Positions 17,058-25,774 of a DNA stretch of 64,000 nt are shown here, one piece after another (within the stretch, counting starts at the first letter, position 1; each line of letters begins with the position of its first letter). The notes beneath the pieces are model-generated. The model was given only the letters and a program-made list of their open reading frames with translations. It searched no databases and was not told the origin of the DNA. The translations under genes were made by a program, and so were the position numbers. The stretch is from Peptostreptococcaceae bacterium (GTDB lineage: Bacteria; Bacillota; Clostridia; Peptostreptococcales; Peptostreptococcaceae): assembly GCA_902363255.1 (NCBI GenBank), contig CABIZO010000006.1:62001-126000 (forward strand). The letters run 5' to 3'.

Positions 17058-18026
17058 CTAACTTTTAAATAAGAATGAGAATAAGTTCTTTTTACTTTGT
17101 TTTTCTTCTAAAGCAAAGAATGCATCTTCTAAGTCGTATAGTAATATTCTATCATAAGTATAGATTATCTCTATATTCACTTCTTCCTGTTTTTCTCTTA
17201 TCATATTCATAATTTCTATCATATGATCATAAGATTCTCCTTGTATTACTAATGTTGGTTTCTCTTTAAATTTAATATTTAAATTATCGTAGTGCTCAAT
17301 TACATTTTCATATCTATTTAACTTATTTAAAAATTCTTCTTTCCAATTATCTATCTTTCTAATTACCTCAACTAAATAAGTTTTTCCATTGCTATTTAAA
17401 ATTGATTGCGGTCTAACTATACAATTTCTTATGTTTTCATTAAGTATTATTTTAGATACTTTGAACTCAGTAGTTGGTTTCATTACTTGAGTTATTAACT
17501 GGTTAGATGCTAATAAGCACTTGATTTTTGCAGTTTTAATTTCACTTACATAGCCTTGTGAATATGTTTTTTGGTCTAATGCTCTTAAAAGCCCTATTCC
17601 ATGATAACCTAAATAATATGCTTTATATGAACTCGTACTATTTTCCGAAACAAACTCAATTTGTTTTATAAAGCTTTTTTCTTTTAATCTTGTTAGTTTT
17701 CTCGCAACAGATTTTGATTCTATATTTGTTCCATTTTTATTTAGATATGTAGTAATTTGTAAAGATGTTGCAAAAATCAAATTATTAATAGCAAGTAATA
17801 TGATTTTTTCCACTTCACCAATATGACCTTTTTCCAATAAAAAATCTACTTCTGATTTTGATGTAGTTCTTTTTGGCCTATTAATTTTATGATTGTCCCC
17901 CTTATAAGATGCAAATGGTGATAGCTTTGTTTCAAAATATTCTTCATTTTGATTTTTTAAATCTACTGCTGTACAGTATTTTCCAATAGGTGAAATTAAC
18001 TCTGTACTTTTTCTTTTGTTCCTCAT
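17058..18026 (-). CDS. Unknown protein with winged-helix-like segment, start beside a G9 tract
   Basis: The 322-residue product is not firmly recognised. Residues ~65-145 (GHIGEVEKIILLAINNLIFATSLQITTYLN, then SKSVARKLTRLKEKSFIKQ) look like a winged-helix domain of the replication-relaxation/MloB kind; the rest is mixed alpha/beta with no membrane segment. I chose the ATG at 18026 because a nine-G run followed by AG sits just upstream and can act as Shine-Dalgarno. A longer frame from 18074 reads through the G-run and would gain or lose frame if its length changed. The gene is alone, between two terminators. Confidence 0.65.
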   Translation of the reverse strand: MRNKRKSTELISPIGKYCTAVDLKNQNEEYFETKLSPFASYKGDNHKINRPKRTTSKSEVDFLLEKGHIGEVEKIILLAINNLIFATSLQITTYLNKNGTNIESKSVARKLTRLKEKSFIKQIEFVSENSTSSYKAYYLGYHGIGLLRALDQKTYSQGYVSEIKTAKIKCLLASNQLITQVMKPTTEFKVSKIILNENIRNCIVRPQSILNSNGKTYLVEVIRKIDNWKEEFLNKLNRYENVIEHYDNLNIKFKEKPTLVIQGESYDHMIEIMNMIREKQEEVNIEIIYTYDRILLYDLEDAFFALEEKQSKKNLFSFLFKS

Positions 18027-18032
18027 TATACT

Positions 18033-18041
18033 CCCCCCCCC
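18033..18041 (-). repeat. Homopolymer tract of nine G (minus strand)
   Basis: The plus strand reads CTCCCCCCCCCGATG. A nine-base C/G run is very unusual in DNA this AT-rich. It lies exactly at the ribosome-binding site of the 17058-18026 gene. Confidence 0.9.
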
Positions 18042-18227
18042 GATGTGTCTAGGAAACATAGTTGATACTTCCATTAAATAGCATATTTATATTATAATAT
18101 TTTTCGGTATATTTTACATTTATAATTATTTAAATTTAAATAAAAATTTTATTTTTCGTTTAATTTGATAAGATATCTAATCTTATCTCTATTTTTTCAT
18201 AATTTAATAAGCTCCGAATTAACAACA

Positions 18228-18268
18228 AAAAAAGATATAAGTTATAATAATGCACTTATATCTTTTTT
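18228..18268 (-). terminator. Terminator of the pspA/SPFH operon
   Basis: AAAAAAGATATAAGT (ending at 18242) pairs with ACTTATATCTTTTTT (18254-18268). It lies downstream of the last gene of the minus-strand operon. Confidence 0.85.
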
Positions 18269-18276
18269 ATATATCA

Positions 18277-19242
18277 TTATGATAATTTTGTTCCACAATT
18301 TGGACAAAAGTTTGATCCTTCATTCTTTGTTCCACAATTTGGACAAAAATTAGGTTTTTTTATACTAGACAAGCTATCTTTCGTTTCATTACTTTGTGGT
18401 TTATTATTCATATTATTAACCATTTGTTGTCCCATCATCATACCAACCTGCATTCCAGCCATTTCAGAAGCCATAGATCCTCCTGAATTTCCTTTTGATA
18501 AAGAATCTGCCATAGCTACTTGAGTATATTTATTCATATCACCTATCATACTATGAGATGCTGCTTTAGTTGCCATTTCTTGAATTTCTTTTGGATAAGA
18601 CACGCTTGATATTGTGAAATTAGTAATAGCTATACCTATCTTCTCCATTTCCATATCTAAATCTTCCTGTATTCCCTTAGATATTTCAAACGCATTTGCT
18701 TGAAGGTTAAAAATATCCTTACCTTCTTTTACTATCCATTTCATAATAACCTGATCTAACATAGACATAATACGTGATTTTACATCTTCTATGGTAAATT
18801 GTTTTTTTATTCCTGCTATTTTATCTATTAATACTTCATAATCAGATATTTTGCAGCAAAATGTCCCAAAAGACTTAATAGGCATTCCTCCTGGAAGTCC
18901 TGGTGCTGGTATATTAATAGCATTTTTCGTACCCCATTTTACTGTTAATTCTTTTGTATTAACAAATAAAACTTCAGCTCTAATACCACTATTAAATCCA
19001 AATCTAAACCCTTTCAATGTTGATAAAAAAGGAACTATTTCTGATTCCACATCGAAACTTCCTTCATCTTTGAATATTCCTTCAATTTTACCATTATACA
19101 TAAAAATAGCATCTTGACCCATTCGAACCACTAGCTTACTACCTTTTTTTATCTCTTTATTGTCCCATTTCCAAAATAGCATATCATCTCTGAACTCTTC
19201 CCATTCAACTACATTGGAAAATTGATTACTAAATAGTCCCAT
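18277..19242 (-). CDS. SPFH-domain protein with C-terminal zinc ribbons (YdjI-like)
   Basis: Residues ~1-245 form an SPFH/virion-core-like domain (GSKLVVRMGQDAIFMYNGKIEGIFKDEG; later the AITNFTISSVSYPKEIQEMATKAA coiled region). A Met/Gly-rich stretch follows (GMQVGMMMGQQM). The end has two CPNCGTK knuckles, FCPNCGTKNEGSNFCPNCGTK, enough for one treble-clef or zinc-ribbon site. In Bacillus subtilis YdjI is encoded with the PspA homologue YdjF and YdjG and helps place PspA at the membrane under stress. Here it is third in the same order. Start has AGGAGGTTAGTATT upstream. Confidence 0.88.
   Translation of the reverse strand: MGLFSNQFSNVVEWEEFRDDMLFWKWDNKEIKKGSKLVVRMGQDAIFMYNGKIEGIFKDEGSFDVESEIVPFLSTLKGFRFGFNSGIRAEVLFVNTKELTVKWGTKNAINIPAPGLPGGMPIKSFGTFCCKISDYEVLIDKIAGIKKQFTIEDVKSRIMSMLDQVIMKWIVKEGKDIFNLQANAFEISKGIQEDLDMEMEKIGIAITNFTISSVSYPKEIQEMATKAASHSMIGDMNKYTQVAMADSLSKGNSGGSMASEMAGMQVGMMMGQQMVNNMNNKPQSNETKDSLSSIKKPNFCPNCGTKNEGSNFCPNCGTKLS
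18287..18348. repeat. 23-bp direct repeat encoding the duplicated CPNCGTK knuckle
   Basis: The same 23 bases occur at 18287-18309 and 18326-18348, a period of 39 bp or 13 codons. The identity reaches synonymous positions, which points to a recent duplication inside the gene rather than only protein-level constraint. Confidence 0.85.
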
Positions 19243-19254
19243 AATACTAACCTC

Positions 19255-20421
19255 CTAAAACATTATTTCTTCAAAATAAGAAACAGTTTCATCTTTATTC
19301 AACTCACTATATTGTATTTTTTCATAATTATTATAACTAATATCTTCATCTGAAGATGCGAAATAAATTCCAAATAATATGCCCAGTATTAGTATAATTA
19401 TAGCTGCAATTTTAACAAGACTTTTTGGATATTCGCCTTTAATTTTTCCCGTTTCTCCATTTATTAAAACATTATAATGCTTATCCTTATATGTATAAGC
19501 TGTTGAATAAACAGGTATAAAAATATGCTTATATGTTTCATCTGAATAAGAAGTGTGAAGTCTTACCGAACGAACCCTATCATAACGTCTTAAAACATCT
19601 CTTTCAGCCATATAGTGAATAGTATTTCTCATTTTATTCATGGCATCATTGTGAGCCTCTTTTAGATCTATAGTATATATTTCTGAGCAATAACCTGACA
19701 TATAATCAGGTGAGTATGATGCTACATCCTTTGTATTATATGGCTCAATCCATCCCAAAAGATTTTCACTTAATTTATTTGATGCCCTAACTAAAACATC
19801 ATCAAAGAAATGATCTATGTGACCACTAGTAGGATACCAATTAGTTTCTATTCTTGTATGCTTTTCACCTTTGCTATCTTCATATTCTACTTCATAGTTA
19901 ATTCCACCCATTGCAGTATAGTTTGTACTTGTATCTGCATCAAAAGTCCAATAAGGCATATAAATCCCTTGTACCTTATCTTTTTGGTATAATGTCTTTA
20001 AAACATTTGGAGCCAACCATCTTTTTTTAATCCATTCTCTAAATATGGATTCCACATCATATTTATCTATTTTAAAAGGAATTACACCATCTGGAATTAT
20101 AGACTCTATTTGTTTTTTTGACAAAACATAATGAGAGCCACAATATGGACAAGTAGTAGCCGTACTAGTTGCATCAACTTCTACCATTGCTCCACATCCC
20201 TCACATTCCATACTTGTAGAGGTTTTTTCTTCTACTTTTATTCTTTTCATTGCATGAATATCAAGATTATGTTCTATAACATCTTCTGGATTATTTTCTA
20301 TTTCAACTTCTTTACCACAGTTGGGACACTTTAAGGCTTGAGCTGTGGCATTAAATTCCATAACTCCTCCACAACCTTCACAATAATAAGATTTACTTAT
20401 AAGATCACCCCCATAAAACAT
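19255..20421 (-). CDS. Zinc-ribbon membrane-anchored protein (YdjG-like)
   Basis: The 388-residue protein has two zinc ribbons: CEGCGGVMEF...CPNCGKE (about residues 14-37) and CEGCGAMVEV...CPYCGSHY (about 74-98). A long soluble domain (about 110-330) follows, with IYMPYWTFDADTSTNYTA and repeated Trp/Tyr motifs, and then one membrane segment (IAAIIILILGILFGIYF, about 341-360). It lies between pspA and the SPFH gene. In Bacillus subtilis YdjG and YdjH recruit YdjI and PspA to the membrane; no ydjH is present here. The start is uncertain: the ATG at 20421 has a poor Shine-Dalgarno, while an ideal one precedes an ATA at 20400. Confidence 0.82.
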   Translation of the reverse strand: MFYGGDLISKSYYCEGCGGVMEFNATAQALKCPNCGKEVEIENNPEDVIEHNLDIHAMKRIKVEEKTSTSMECEGCGAMVEVDATSTATTCPYCGSHYVLSKKQIESIIPDGVIPFKIDKYDVESIFREWIKKRWLAPNVLKTLYQKDKVQGIYMPYWTFDADTSTNYTAMGGINYEVEYEDSKGEKHTRIETNWYPTSGHIDHFFDDVLVRASNKLSENLLGWIEPYNTKDVASYSPDYMSGYCSEIYTIDLKEAHNDAMNKMRNTIHYMAERDVLRRYDRVRSVRLHTSYSDETYKHIFIPVYSTAYTYKDKHYNVLINGETGKIKGEYPKSLVKIAAIIILILGILFGIYFASSDEDISYNNYEKIQYSELNKDETVSYFEEIMF

Positions 20422-20437
20422 AATCTTTTTATATTTT

Positions 20438-21127
20438 CTATAATCCTAATTTATTCTTTAAAGCTTGTAATTCATCATCTACTTCTGAATTAGTTTCCTT
20501 ATTATCATCATATTTACTCATTAAATCTTCTATACTATCTTCTTCTTTTGAAGCATTTAATTCAGCCATTGCATTTGCTTCATCTAACTGTCTATTTATT
20601 TTTTCTTCCATTTTATCAAAAGCAGATAAATTTCCTTTAGCACCATTTACACTTGATCCAATTTTATTTAATCTCTCTTGTGTTTTAGCAACTGCCAATT
20701 TAGCTTTTAATTGATCTCTTCTTGCATTTAATTCCCCTATATCTTTAACAAGTTTATCATGCATACTTCTCATTTTTGTTGCATTATCTGCTGCTATATC
20801 ATAAGATTGTTGTAAACTTTGTTGAGTTTTTGATAATTGAGTTTTCTTTTCTAAAAATAACTTTGCATCAGATTCATTTCTTGCTATTAAAGCTTTTTCT
20901 GCATACTTTTGCATTTTATTTATTTGTTCATTGCACTCATCTAATTCTCTTTTTGATCTTTTTTCTTCAGCCATTACAGATGCAGTCTCTGCTTTAACTT
21001 TTCCTAAGTCACTTTCTAAGTTTCTTAAATATTGATCAATCATTTTTGATGGATCTTCCGCCTTATCTAATAATGCATTAATGTTTGAAGACATTATATC
21101 TTTAAATCTTGTTATTATACCTGCCAT
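20438..21127 (-). CDS. pspA: PspA/IM30 family envelope-stress protein
   Basis: The 229-residue, mostly helical, coiled-coil protein starts MAGIITRFKDIMSSNINALLDKAEDPSKMIDQYLRNLE, the hallmark of PspA/LiaH/Vipp1. These assemble into ESCRT-III-like rods and rings that bind and protect damaged membrane. It is the first gene of a three-gene operon with YdjG-like and YdjI-like proteins, the Bacillus ydjF arrangement. The short acidic tail (EVDDELQALKNKLGL) resembles that of other family members. Start has AGGAGGGTTTTAA upstream. Confidence 0.93.
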   Translation of the reverse strand: MAGIITRFKDIMSSNINALLDKAEDPSKMIDQYLRNLESDLGKVKAETASVMAEEKRSKRELDECNEQINKMQKYAEKALIARNESDAKLFLEKKTQLSKTQQSLQQSYDIAADNATKMRSMHDKLVKDIGELNARRDQLKAKLAVAKTQERLNKIGSSVNGAKGNLSAFDKMEEKINRQLDEANAMAELNASKEEDSIEDLMSKYDDNKETNSEVDDELQALKNKLGL

Positions 21128-21424
21128 TTAAAACCCTCCTATTCACAAATCTTTAATATATAATTATTATTAAAATACTATGTTTAATATACTTATTTTT
21201 AATAATATTAATATAAAAAGTATACCATATTACTTGTAATACTTTACAAGTTTAAACAAAAAAATGAACTCTATAAGAGTTCATAAAAAATTTTATTAAA
21301 AATCTATTTTTTATATCAAAATTATTTTATATTTATTATAAAAGTCATAACTATCACTACTTTTATTTTCTATTTATGCAAAATTTTATATGTCTATTAT
21401 TTTTTGATTTAATACTTCTTTAAC
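21128..21424. other. Intergenic region between fhs and pspA
   Basis: It contains the fhs terminator and AT-rich sequence that should hold the pspA promoter. No open frame was seen. Confidence 0.5.
21264..21284 (-). terminator. Terminator downstream of fhs
   Basis: ATGAACTCT (21264-21272) pairs with AGAGTTCAT (21276-21284), flanked by A-runs on the plus strand that become a U-run for the minus transcript. It is about 140 nt after the fhs stop. The same core hairpin is found at aspS (45824-45856). Confidence 0.75.
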
Positions 21425-23101
21425 TTAGAATAACCCAACTATTACACCATTTTCATCAATATCAATTCTTTCAGCTGCTGGTATTTTAGGTAAACCTGGC
21501 ATTTTCATAATATCACCAGTTAAAGCGATTATAAATCCAGCTCCAGCACTTATATTAATTTTTCTAACTGTTATTCTAAAACCTTCTGGTCTACCTAGCT
21601 TCGAAGGGTCATCCGTTAATGAATATTGAGTTTTAGCCATACAAATAGGAAGATTATTTAATCCTAATTTTTCTATATTAGCTATTTCTTTTTCAGCTTC
21701 TTTAGTAAAATCAACACCTTCAGCTCCATATATCTTTTTAGCTATTTCATTTATTTTTTCTTTGATACTGCCTTCTAATGAATACGCAAATTCAAAGTTA
21801 TTCTCTTCTTGGCAAAGTTTTACTACTTCTTTAGCAAGTTCAACTCCACCTTCTCCACCTTTTGCCCATACTTGTGATAAAACTACATTTACACCTAACT
21901 CATCACATTTTTCTTTTATTAAATCAATTTCTTCTTGACTATCTGTTGGAAATTCATTAATTGCCACGACTGCTGGTAACTTAAATACTTGTGTGATATT
22001 TTCTACATGTTTTAGTAAGTTTGGTAACCCAGATTCTAATGCCGTTAAATTAGTATCATCTAAGTTTGCTTTATTTACTCCACCATTGTATTTTAATGCT
22101 CTTACAGTAACTACTATAACTACTGCATCTGGTTTTATATCTGCCATTCTACATTTTATATCTATGAATTTTTCTGCCCCTAAATCTGCTCCAAATCCAC
22201 CTTCTGTTACAACATAGTCAGAAAAATTCATGGCCATTTTCGTAGCTATTATAGAGTTACATCCATGAGCTATATTTGCAAATGGTCCTCCATGAACAAA
22301 TGCTGGTGTTCCTTCTAATGTTTGAACCAAGTTAGGCTTTAATGCATCTTTTAATAAAGCTGACATTGCTCCATTAGCATTTAACTCTTTCGCTGTTACA
22401 GGTAATTTTTCATAAGTATATCCTATAATTATATTTCCTAACTTTTCTTTTAATTCAGTAATATCGTTAGCTAAACAGAAAGCAGCCATAACTTCTGATG
22501 CTACAGTTATATCAAATCCATCTTCTCTTACTATACCATCAACTTTTCTTCCCATACCACAAACTATGTTTCTTAATTGCCTGTCATTCATATCTACGCA
22601 TCTTCTCCAAGTTATAGTTCTTGGATCAATATTCAGTTTATTACCTTGATGTATATGATTATCTATCATTGCTGCCAATAAGTTATTTGCTGCTCCTATA
22701 GCATGGAAGTCACCTGTAAAATGTAAGTTTATATCTTCCATAGGTATGACTTGTGCATAACCTCCCCCAGCTGCTCCACCTTTTATTCCAAATACAGGTC
22801 CTAATGATGGTTCTCTCAATGCAACGATTGAATTTTTACCGATTTTTTGTAAACCATCCGCTAAACCTATAGTCGTTGTAGTTTTTCCTTCTCCTGCTGG
22901 AGTAGGATTAATAGCTGTAGTTAAAATTAACTTTGCTTTTTTATCTCTTTTATGAGTTTTTAATAAATTATAATCAACTTTAGCTTTATATTTTCCATAA
23001 AACTCTAACTCTTCTTCATTTAATCCTAACTTTTTTCCGATTTCTCTAATATGTAGAGGTTTTGATTCCTGTGCTATTTCTATATCTGATTTAAACGTCA
23101 T
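21425..23101 (-). CDS. fhs: Formate-tetrahydrofolate ligase
   Basis: The enzyme joins formate to tetrahydrofolate with ATP, giving 10-formyl-THF for purine synthesis or for the methyl branch of the acetyl-CoA pathway. The 558-residue length is standard. The nucleotide-binding TPAGEGKTTTTIGLADGL lies near residue 67, with LREPSLGPVFGIKGGAAGGGYAQVIPMEDINLHFTGD just after. The gene stands alone with its own terminator. It would feed FolD (37945-38796) with its substrate after cyclisation. No other Wood-Ljungdahl gene is in the window, so acetogenesis cannot be inferred. Confidence 0.97.
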   Translation of the reverse strand: MTFKSDIEIAQESKPLHIREIGKKLGLNEEELEFYGKYKAKVDYNLLKTHKRDKKAKLILTTAINPTPAGEGKTTTTIGLADGLQKIGKNSIVALREPSLGPVFGIKGGAAGGGYAQVIPMEDINLHFTGDFHAIGAANNLLAAMIDNHIHQGNKLNIDPRTITWRRCVDMNDRQLRNIVCGMGRKVDGIVREDGFDITVASEVMAAFCLANDITELKEKLGNIIIGYTYEKLPVTAKELNANGAMSALLKDALKPNLVQTLEGTPAFVHGGPFANIAHGCNSIIATKMAMNFSDYVVTEGGFGADLGAEKFIDIKCRMADIKPDAVVIVVTVRALKYNGGVNKANLDDTNLTALESGLPNLLKHVENITQVFKLPAVVAINEFPTDSQEEIDLIKEKCDELGVNVVLSQVWAKGGEGGVELAKEVVKLCQEENNFEFAYSLEGSIKEKINEIAKKIYGAEGVDFTKEAEKEIANIEKLGLNNLPICMAKTQYSLTDDPSKLGRPEGFRITVRKINISAGAGFIIALTGDIMKMPGLPKIPAAERIDIDENGVIVGLF

Positions 23102-23353
23102 TATATTTATCCTCCAATATCTTACAACTCTTTAACTCTATTATAAATTAATTTGTCATAATAGTATATATAAAAATGCATTTTTATGAACATTTTTATA
23201 TTTTTTATATTATTAGTACGTTATACAACAAACTTTATTTTTATAAACACCTTTGTATAATTCAATTTATACCCATATTCCCTTATAATTATTCTAAATA
23301 TTTACTTATTATACAATATAATTAATTCAAATTTTAAATTATTTAGTTAATAA

Positions 23354-23384
23354 AAAAGATGTAGGTTTTATACCTACACCTTTT
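23354..23384 (-). terminator. Terminator of ptsG
   Basis: AAAAGATGTAGGT pairs with ACCTACACCTTTT (23372-23384) with one mismatch; A-rich sequence to the left gives the U-run on the minus strand. Confidence 0.8.
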
Positions 23385-23387
23385 AAA

Positions 23388-25493
23388 CTATCTTACTGAT
23401 ACTAATTTATCTTTTTCTTTTACTTCACCTTTAGCTATAGCTTCTACATCATTATAACTGTCTGTATTAGTAACTATTATAGGAGTAACAGTTGGATATC
23501 CAGCCTCTTTTATTTTTTCTATATCAAATTCAACTAAAAGATCTCCTGCCTTAACTTTATCTCCTGCTTTAACATGAGTATTAAAATGCTCTCCATTTAG
23601 TTTAACAGTATCTAAACCTATGTGTATTAATACTTCTGCTCCATCATCAGAAGTTAATCCTACTGCATGTTTTGTATCAAATATTGTTGAAACAGTTCCA
23701 TTTACAGGTGCTACAGCTCTACCAACCGTTGGTTCTATAGCAACACCTTTTCCTAGCATCCCTTCAGAAAATACTCCATCCCCTACTTCTTCTAAAGATA
23801 TTGCATTACCTTCTATAGGTGCTACAATTATACAACTATTTTCAACTTTTTCTTCTTTTACTTCTTCTTTAGTTTCAATCACTAAGTCTTCTTCTATATC
23901 AATTTTAGCCCCACTTGCTATAAAATCTTCTAAATTAGATTTTATAACTGTAACTCTAGGTCCATATATAACTTGTATTCCATTTCCTTTTATTATAACT
24001 CCTGCTGCTCCACTTGATTTTAGTAAAGATTCACTTACTTTAGAAGGATCTTTAACTGTAACACGAAGTCTTGTAGCGCAACAGTCTAAATCACTTAAAT
24101 TAGGTTGTCCACCTAAACCTTTTAATATCATAGCCGATATTTGATCATCTTGGTCTGCTAAACTTCCATCTTTTTTCGCATTCACATCTGCTCTTGTATA
24201 TAATTTTACTTCTTCTTCGTCATCTCTACCTGGAGTTTTAAAGTCAAATTTCTTAATTAAGAAACTGAATAGGAAATAATAAACTGCAAAGTATATTAAA
24301 CCAATCCACACTATATTTATCCAATGAGTTTTTGCATTTCCTTGTAATACTCCGAATAATGTTAAATCTATTAAACCACCAGAGAATGTCATCCCAACTC
24401 CAACATTTAACATATGCATTAACATATATGCAGCCCCTGCAAATATTGAATGTATAACATATAATACTGGAGCAACAAATAAGAATGTAAATTCTATTGG
24501 CTCAGTTATACCTGTTAACATAGCTGTTAATGCTGCTGATAATAATAATCCTCCAGCAACTTTACGTTTTTCTGGCTTAGCACATTTGTACATTGCAAGT
24601 GCTGCTCCTGGTAAACCAAATATCATAAGTGGAAATTTACCAGCCATGAATCTAGTAGCTTCCACACTAAACTGTGTTGTAGATGGGTCTGCCAGTTGTG
24701 CAAAGAATATATTCTGAGCACCTTCTATTAATTGTCCTCCTACCATTGCAGTACCACCAACAGCAGTTTGCCAGAATGGTAAGTAGAATACGTGATGAAG
24801 TCCAAACGGTATTAACGCTCTTTCCATAAATCCATATACCCAAGTTCCTGCATATCCTGAACTTTGTACTATATTCCCAACTGAGTAAATAGCGCTTTGT
24901 ACATGTGGCCATATATAGAACATTATTATACCAACAAATAAATAAGTTATTGCAGATATAATTGGAACGAATCTTGTTCCACCGAAGAATGATAATACTT
25001 GTGGTAATTCAATTTTATAGAAACGATTATGTAGCGCTGCCACACCAAGACCTACCAACATACCTCCAAATACACCCATTTGAAGTGAAGTTATACCAAG
25101 TACACTTGCTGTAGAACCATCAAGCATAGCTTCTGCTCCACCATTAATATTTATAAGAGCTCCTATTGAAGCGTGCATAATTAAGAACGCTATAGCTCCG
25201 GATAAAGCTGCAACTTCTTTTTCTTTTTTTGCCATACCTATTGCAACACCCATAGCAAATAATAATGGTAAGTTTGCAAACACGATGTCCCCAGCATTGC
25301 TTAAAACTGTTAAGAACGCATTTATAGGTGTACCTGGTCCCATAACTCCCATTAACCCATAAGCATTTAACATTGTTTCATTAGTGAATGATCCACCAAC
25401 TCCTAAAAATAAACCTGCTACTGGTAAAATAGCTATAGGTAGCATAAAAGATCTACCAACACGTTGTAAAACACCAAATATTTTATCTTTCAT
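23388..25493 (-). CDS. ptsG: PTS system glucose-type EIICBA
   Basis: A fused sugar transporter-kinase of 701 residues. The EIIC membrane domain covers about 1-420 and includes the glucose-type insert ERALIPFGLHHVFYLPFW and the GITEPIEF motif. EIIB covers about 445-525, with its phosphorylated Cys in LSDLDCCATRLRVTV. EIIA covers about 550-695, with the phosphorylated His in GAEVLIHIGLDTV. It imports and phosphorylates sugar using phosphoenolpyruvate through HPr. Glucose is most likely, though glucosamine or N-acetylglucosamine cannot be excluded. A cre-like palindrome lies 128 bp upstream. No GlcT antiterminator gene is adjacent. Confidence 0.92.
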   Translation of the reverse strand: MKDKIFGVLQRVGRSFMLPIAILPVAGLFLGVGGSFTNETMLNAYGLMGVMGPGTPINAFLTVLSNAGDIVFANLPLLFAMGVAIGMAKKEKEVAALSGAIAFLIMHASIGALININGGAEAMLDGSTASVLGITSLQMGVFGGMLVGLGVAALHNRFYKIELPQVLSFFGGTRFVPIISAITYLFVGIIMFYIWPHVQSAIYSVGNIVQSSGYAGTWVYGFMERALIPFGLHHVFYLPFWQTAVGGTAMVGGQLIEGAQNIFFAQLADPSTTQFSVEATRFMAGKFPLMIFGLPGAALAMYKCAKPEKRKVAGGLLLSAALTAMLTGITEPIEFTFLFVAPVLYVIHSIFAGAAYMLMHMLNVGVGMTFSGGLIDLTLFGVLQGNAKTHWINIVWIGLIYFAVYYFLFSFLIKKFDFKTPGRDDEEEVKLYTRADVNAKKDGSLADQDDQISAMILKGLGGQPNLSDLDCCATRLRVTVKDPSKVSESLLKSSGAAGVIIKGNGIQVIYGPRVTVIKSNLEDFIASGAKIDIEEDLVIETKEEVKEEKVENSCIIVAPIEGNAISLEEVGDGVFSEGMLGKGVAIEPTVGRAVAPVNGTVSTIFDTKHAVGLTSDDGAEVLIHIGLDTVKLNGEHFNTHVKAGDKVKAGDLLVEFDIEKIKEAGYPTVTPIIVTNTDSYNDVEAIAKGEVKEKDKLVSVR

Positions 25494-25620
25494 TATTCCT
25501 GTCCCTCTCCCTCATTTAATATTTACTAATTCTACAATTATTTTTTAATAATTATAGATAATTTACCTTAATTTCTATAATGATACTATCATAACTTAAA
25601 TATTAATGTCAATAATTTCA

Positions 25621-25634
25621 TGCAACCGTTTGCA
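25621..25634. promoter_or_regulatory. Candidate CcpA cre site upstream of ptsG
   Basis: Read on the minus strand this is TGCAAACGGTTGCA, a near-perfect 14-bp palindrome with the central CG and TGNAANCG pattern of cre sites and LacI-family operators. It stands out because the flanks contain almost no G or C. It lies 128 bp upstream of the ptsG start. Confidence 0.6.
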
Positions 25635-25735
25635 CTTTAGTTTTTTATATTTATATTTATTTTTTTTTACAGTGAAATCTAACTTTACTCCTACCACTTT
25701 TAAGACTTAAAATATATTCATTTTTTCTTAATATT

Positions 25736-25767
25736 AAAATAAGCGCTCTACATAGAACGCTTATTTT
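25736..25767 (-). terminator. Terminator of the 25775 gene
   Basis: AAAATAAGCG (25736-25745) pairs with CGCTTATTTT (25758-25767), just after the stop of the minus-strand gene and before the ptsG promoter region. Confidence 0.8.
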
Positions 25768-25774
25768 AGTATCA

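Noticed and set aside
18287..18348. Short CRISPR-like repeat
   Set aside because: Only two copies, and they encode the duplicated zinc knuckle in frame.
23620..24144. 174-residue plus-strand open frame opposite ptsG
   Set aside because: Shadow of the EIIB/EIIA coding strand, Ser/Pro/Thr-rich without any motif or ribosome site.
24667..24912. 81-residue minus-strand frame inside ptsG
   Set aside because: Out-of-frame reading of the EIIC domain on the same strand; no ribosome site.
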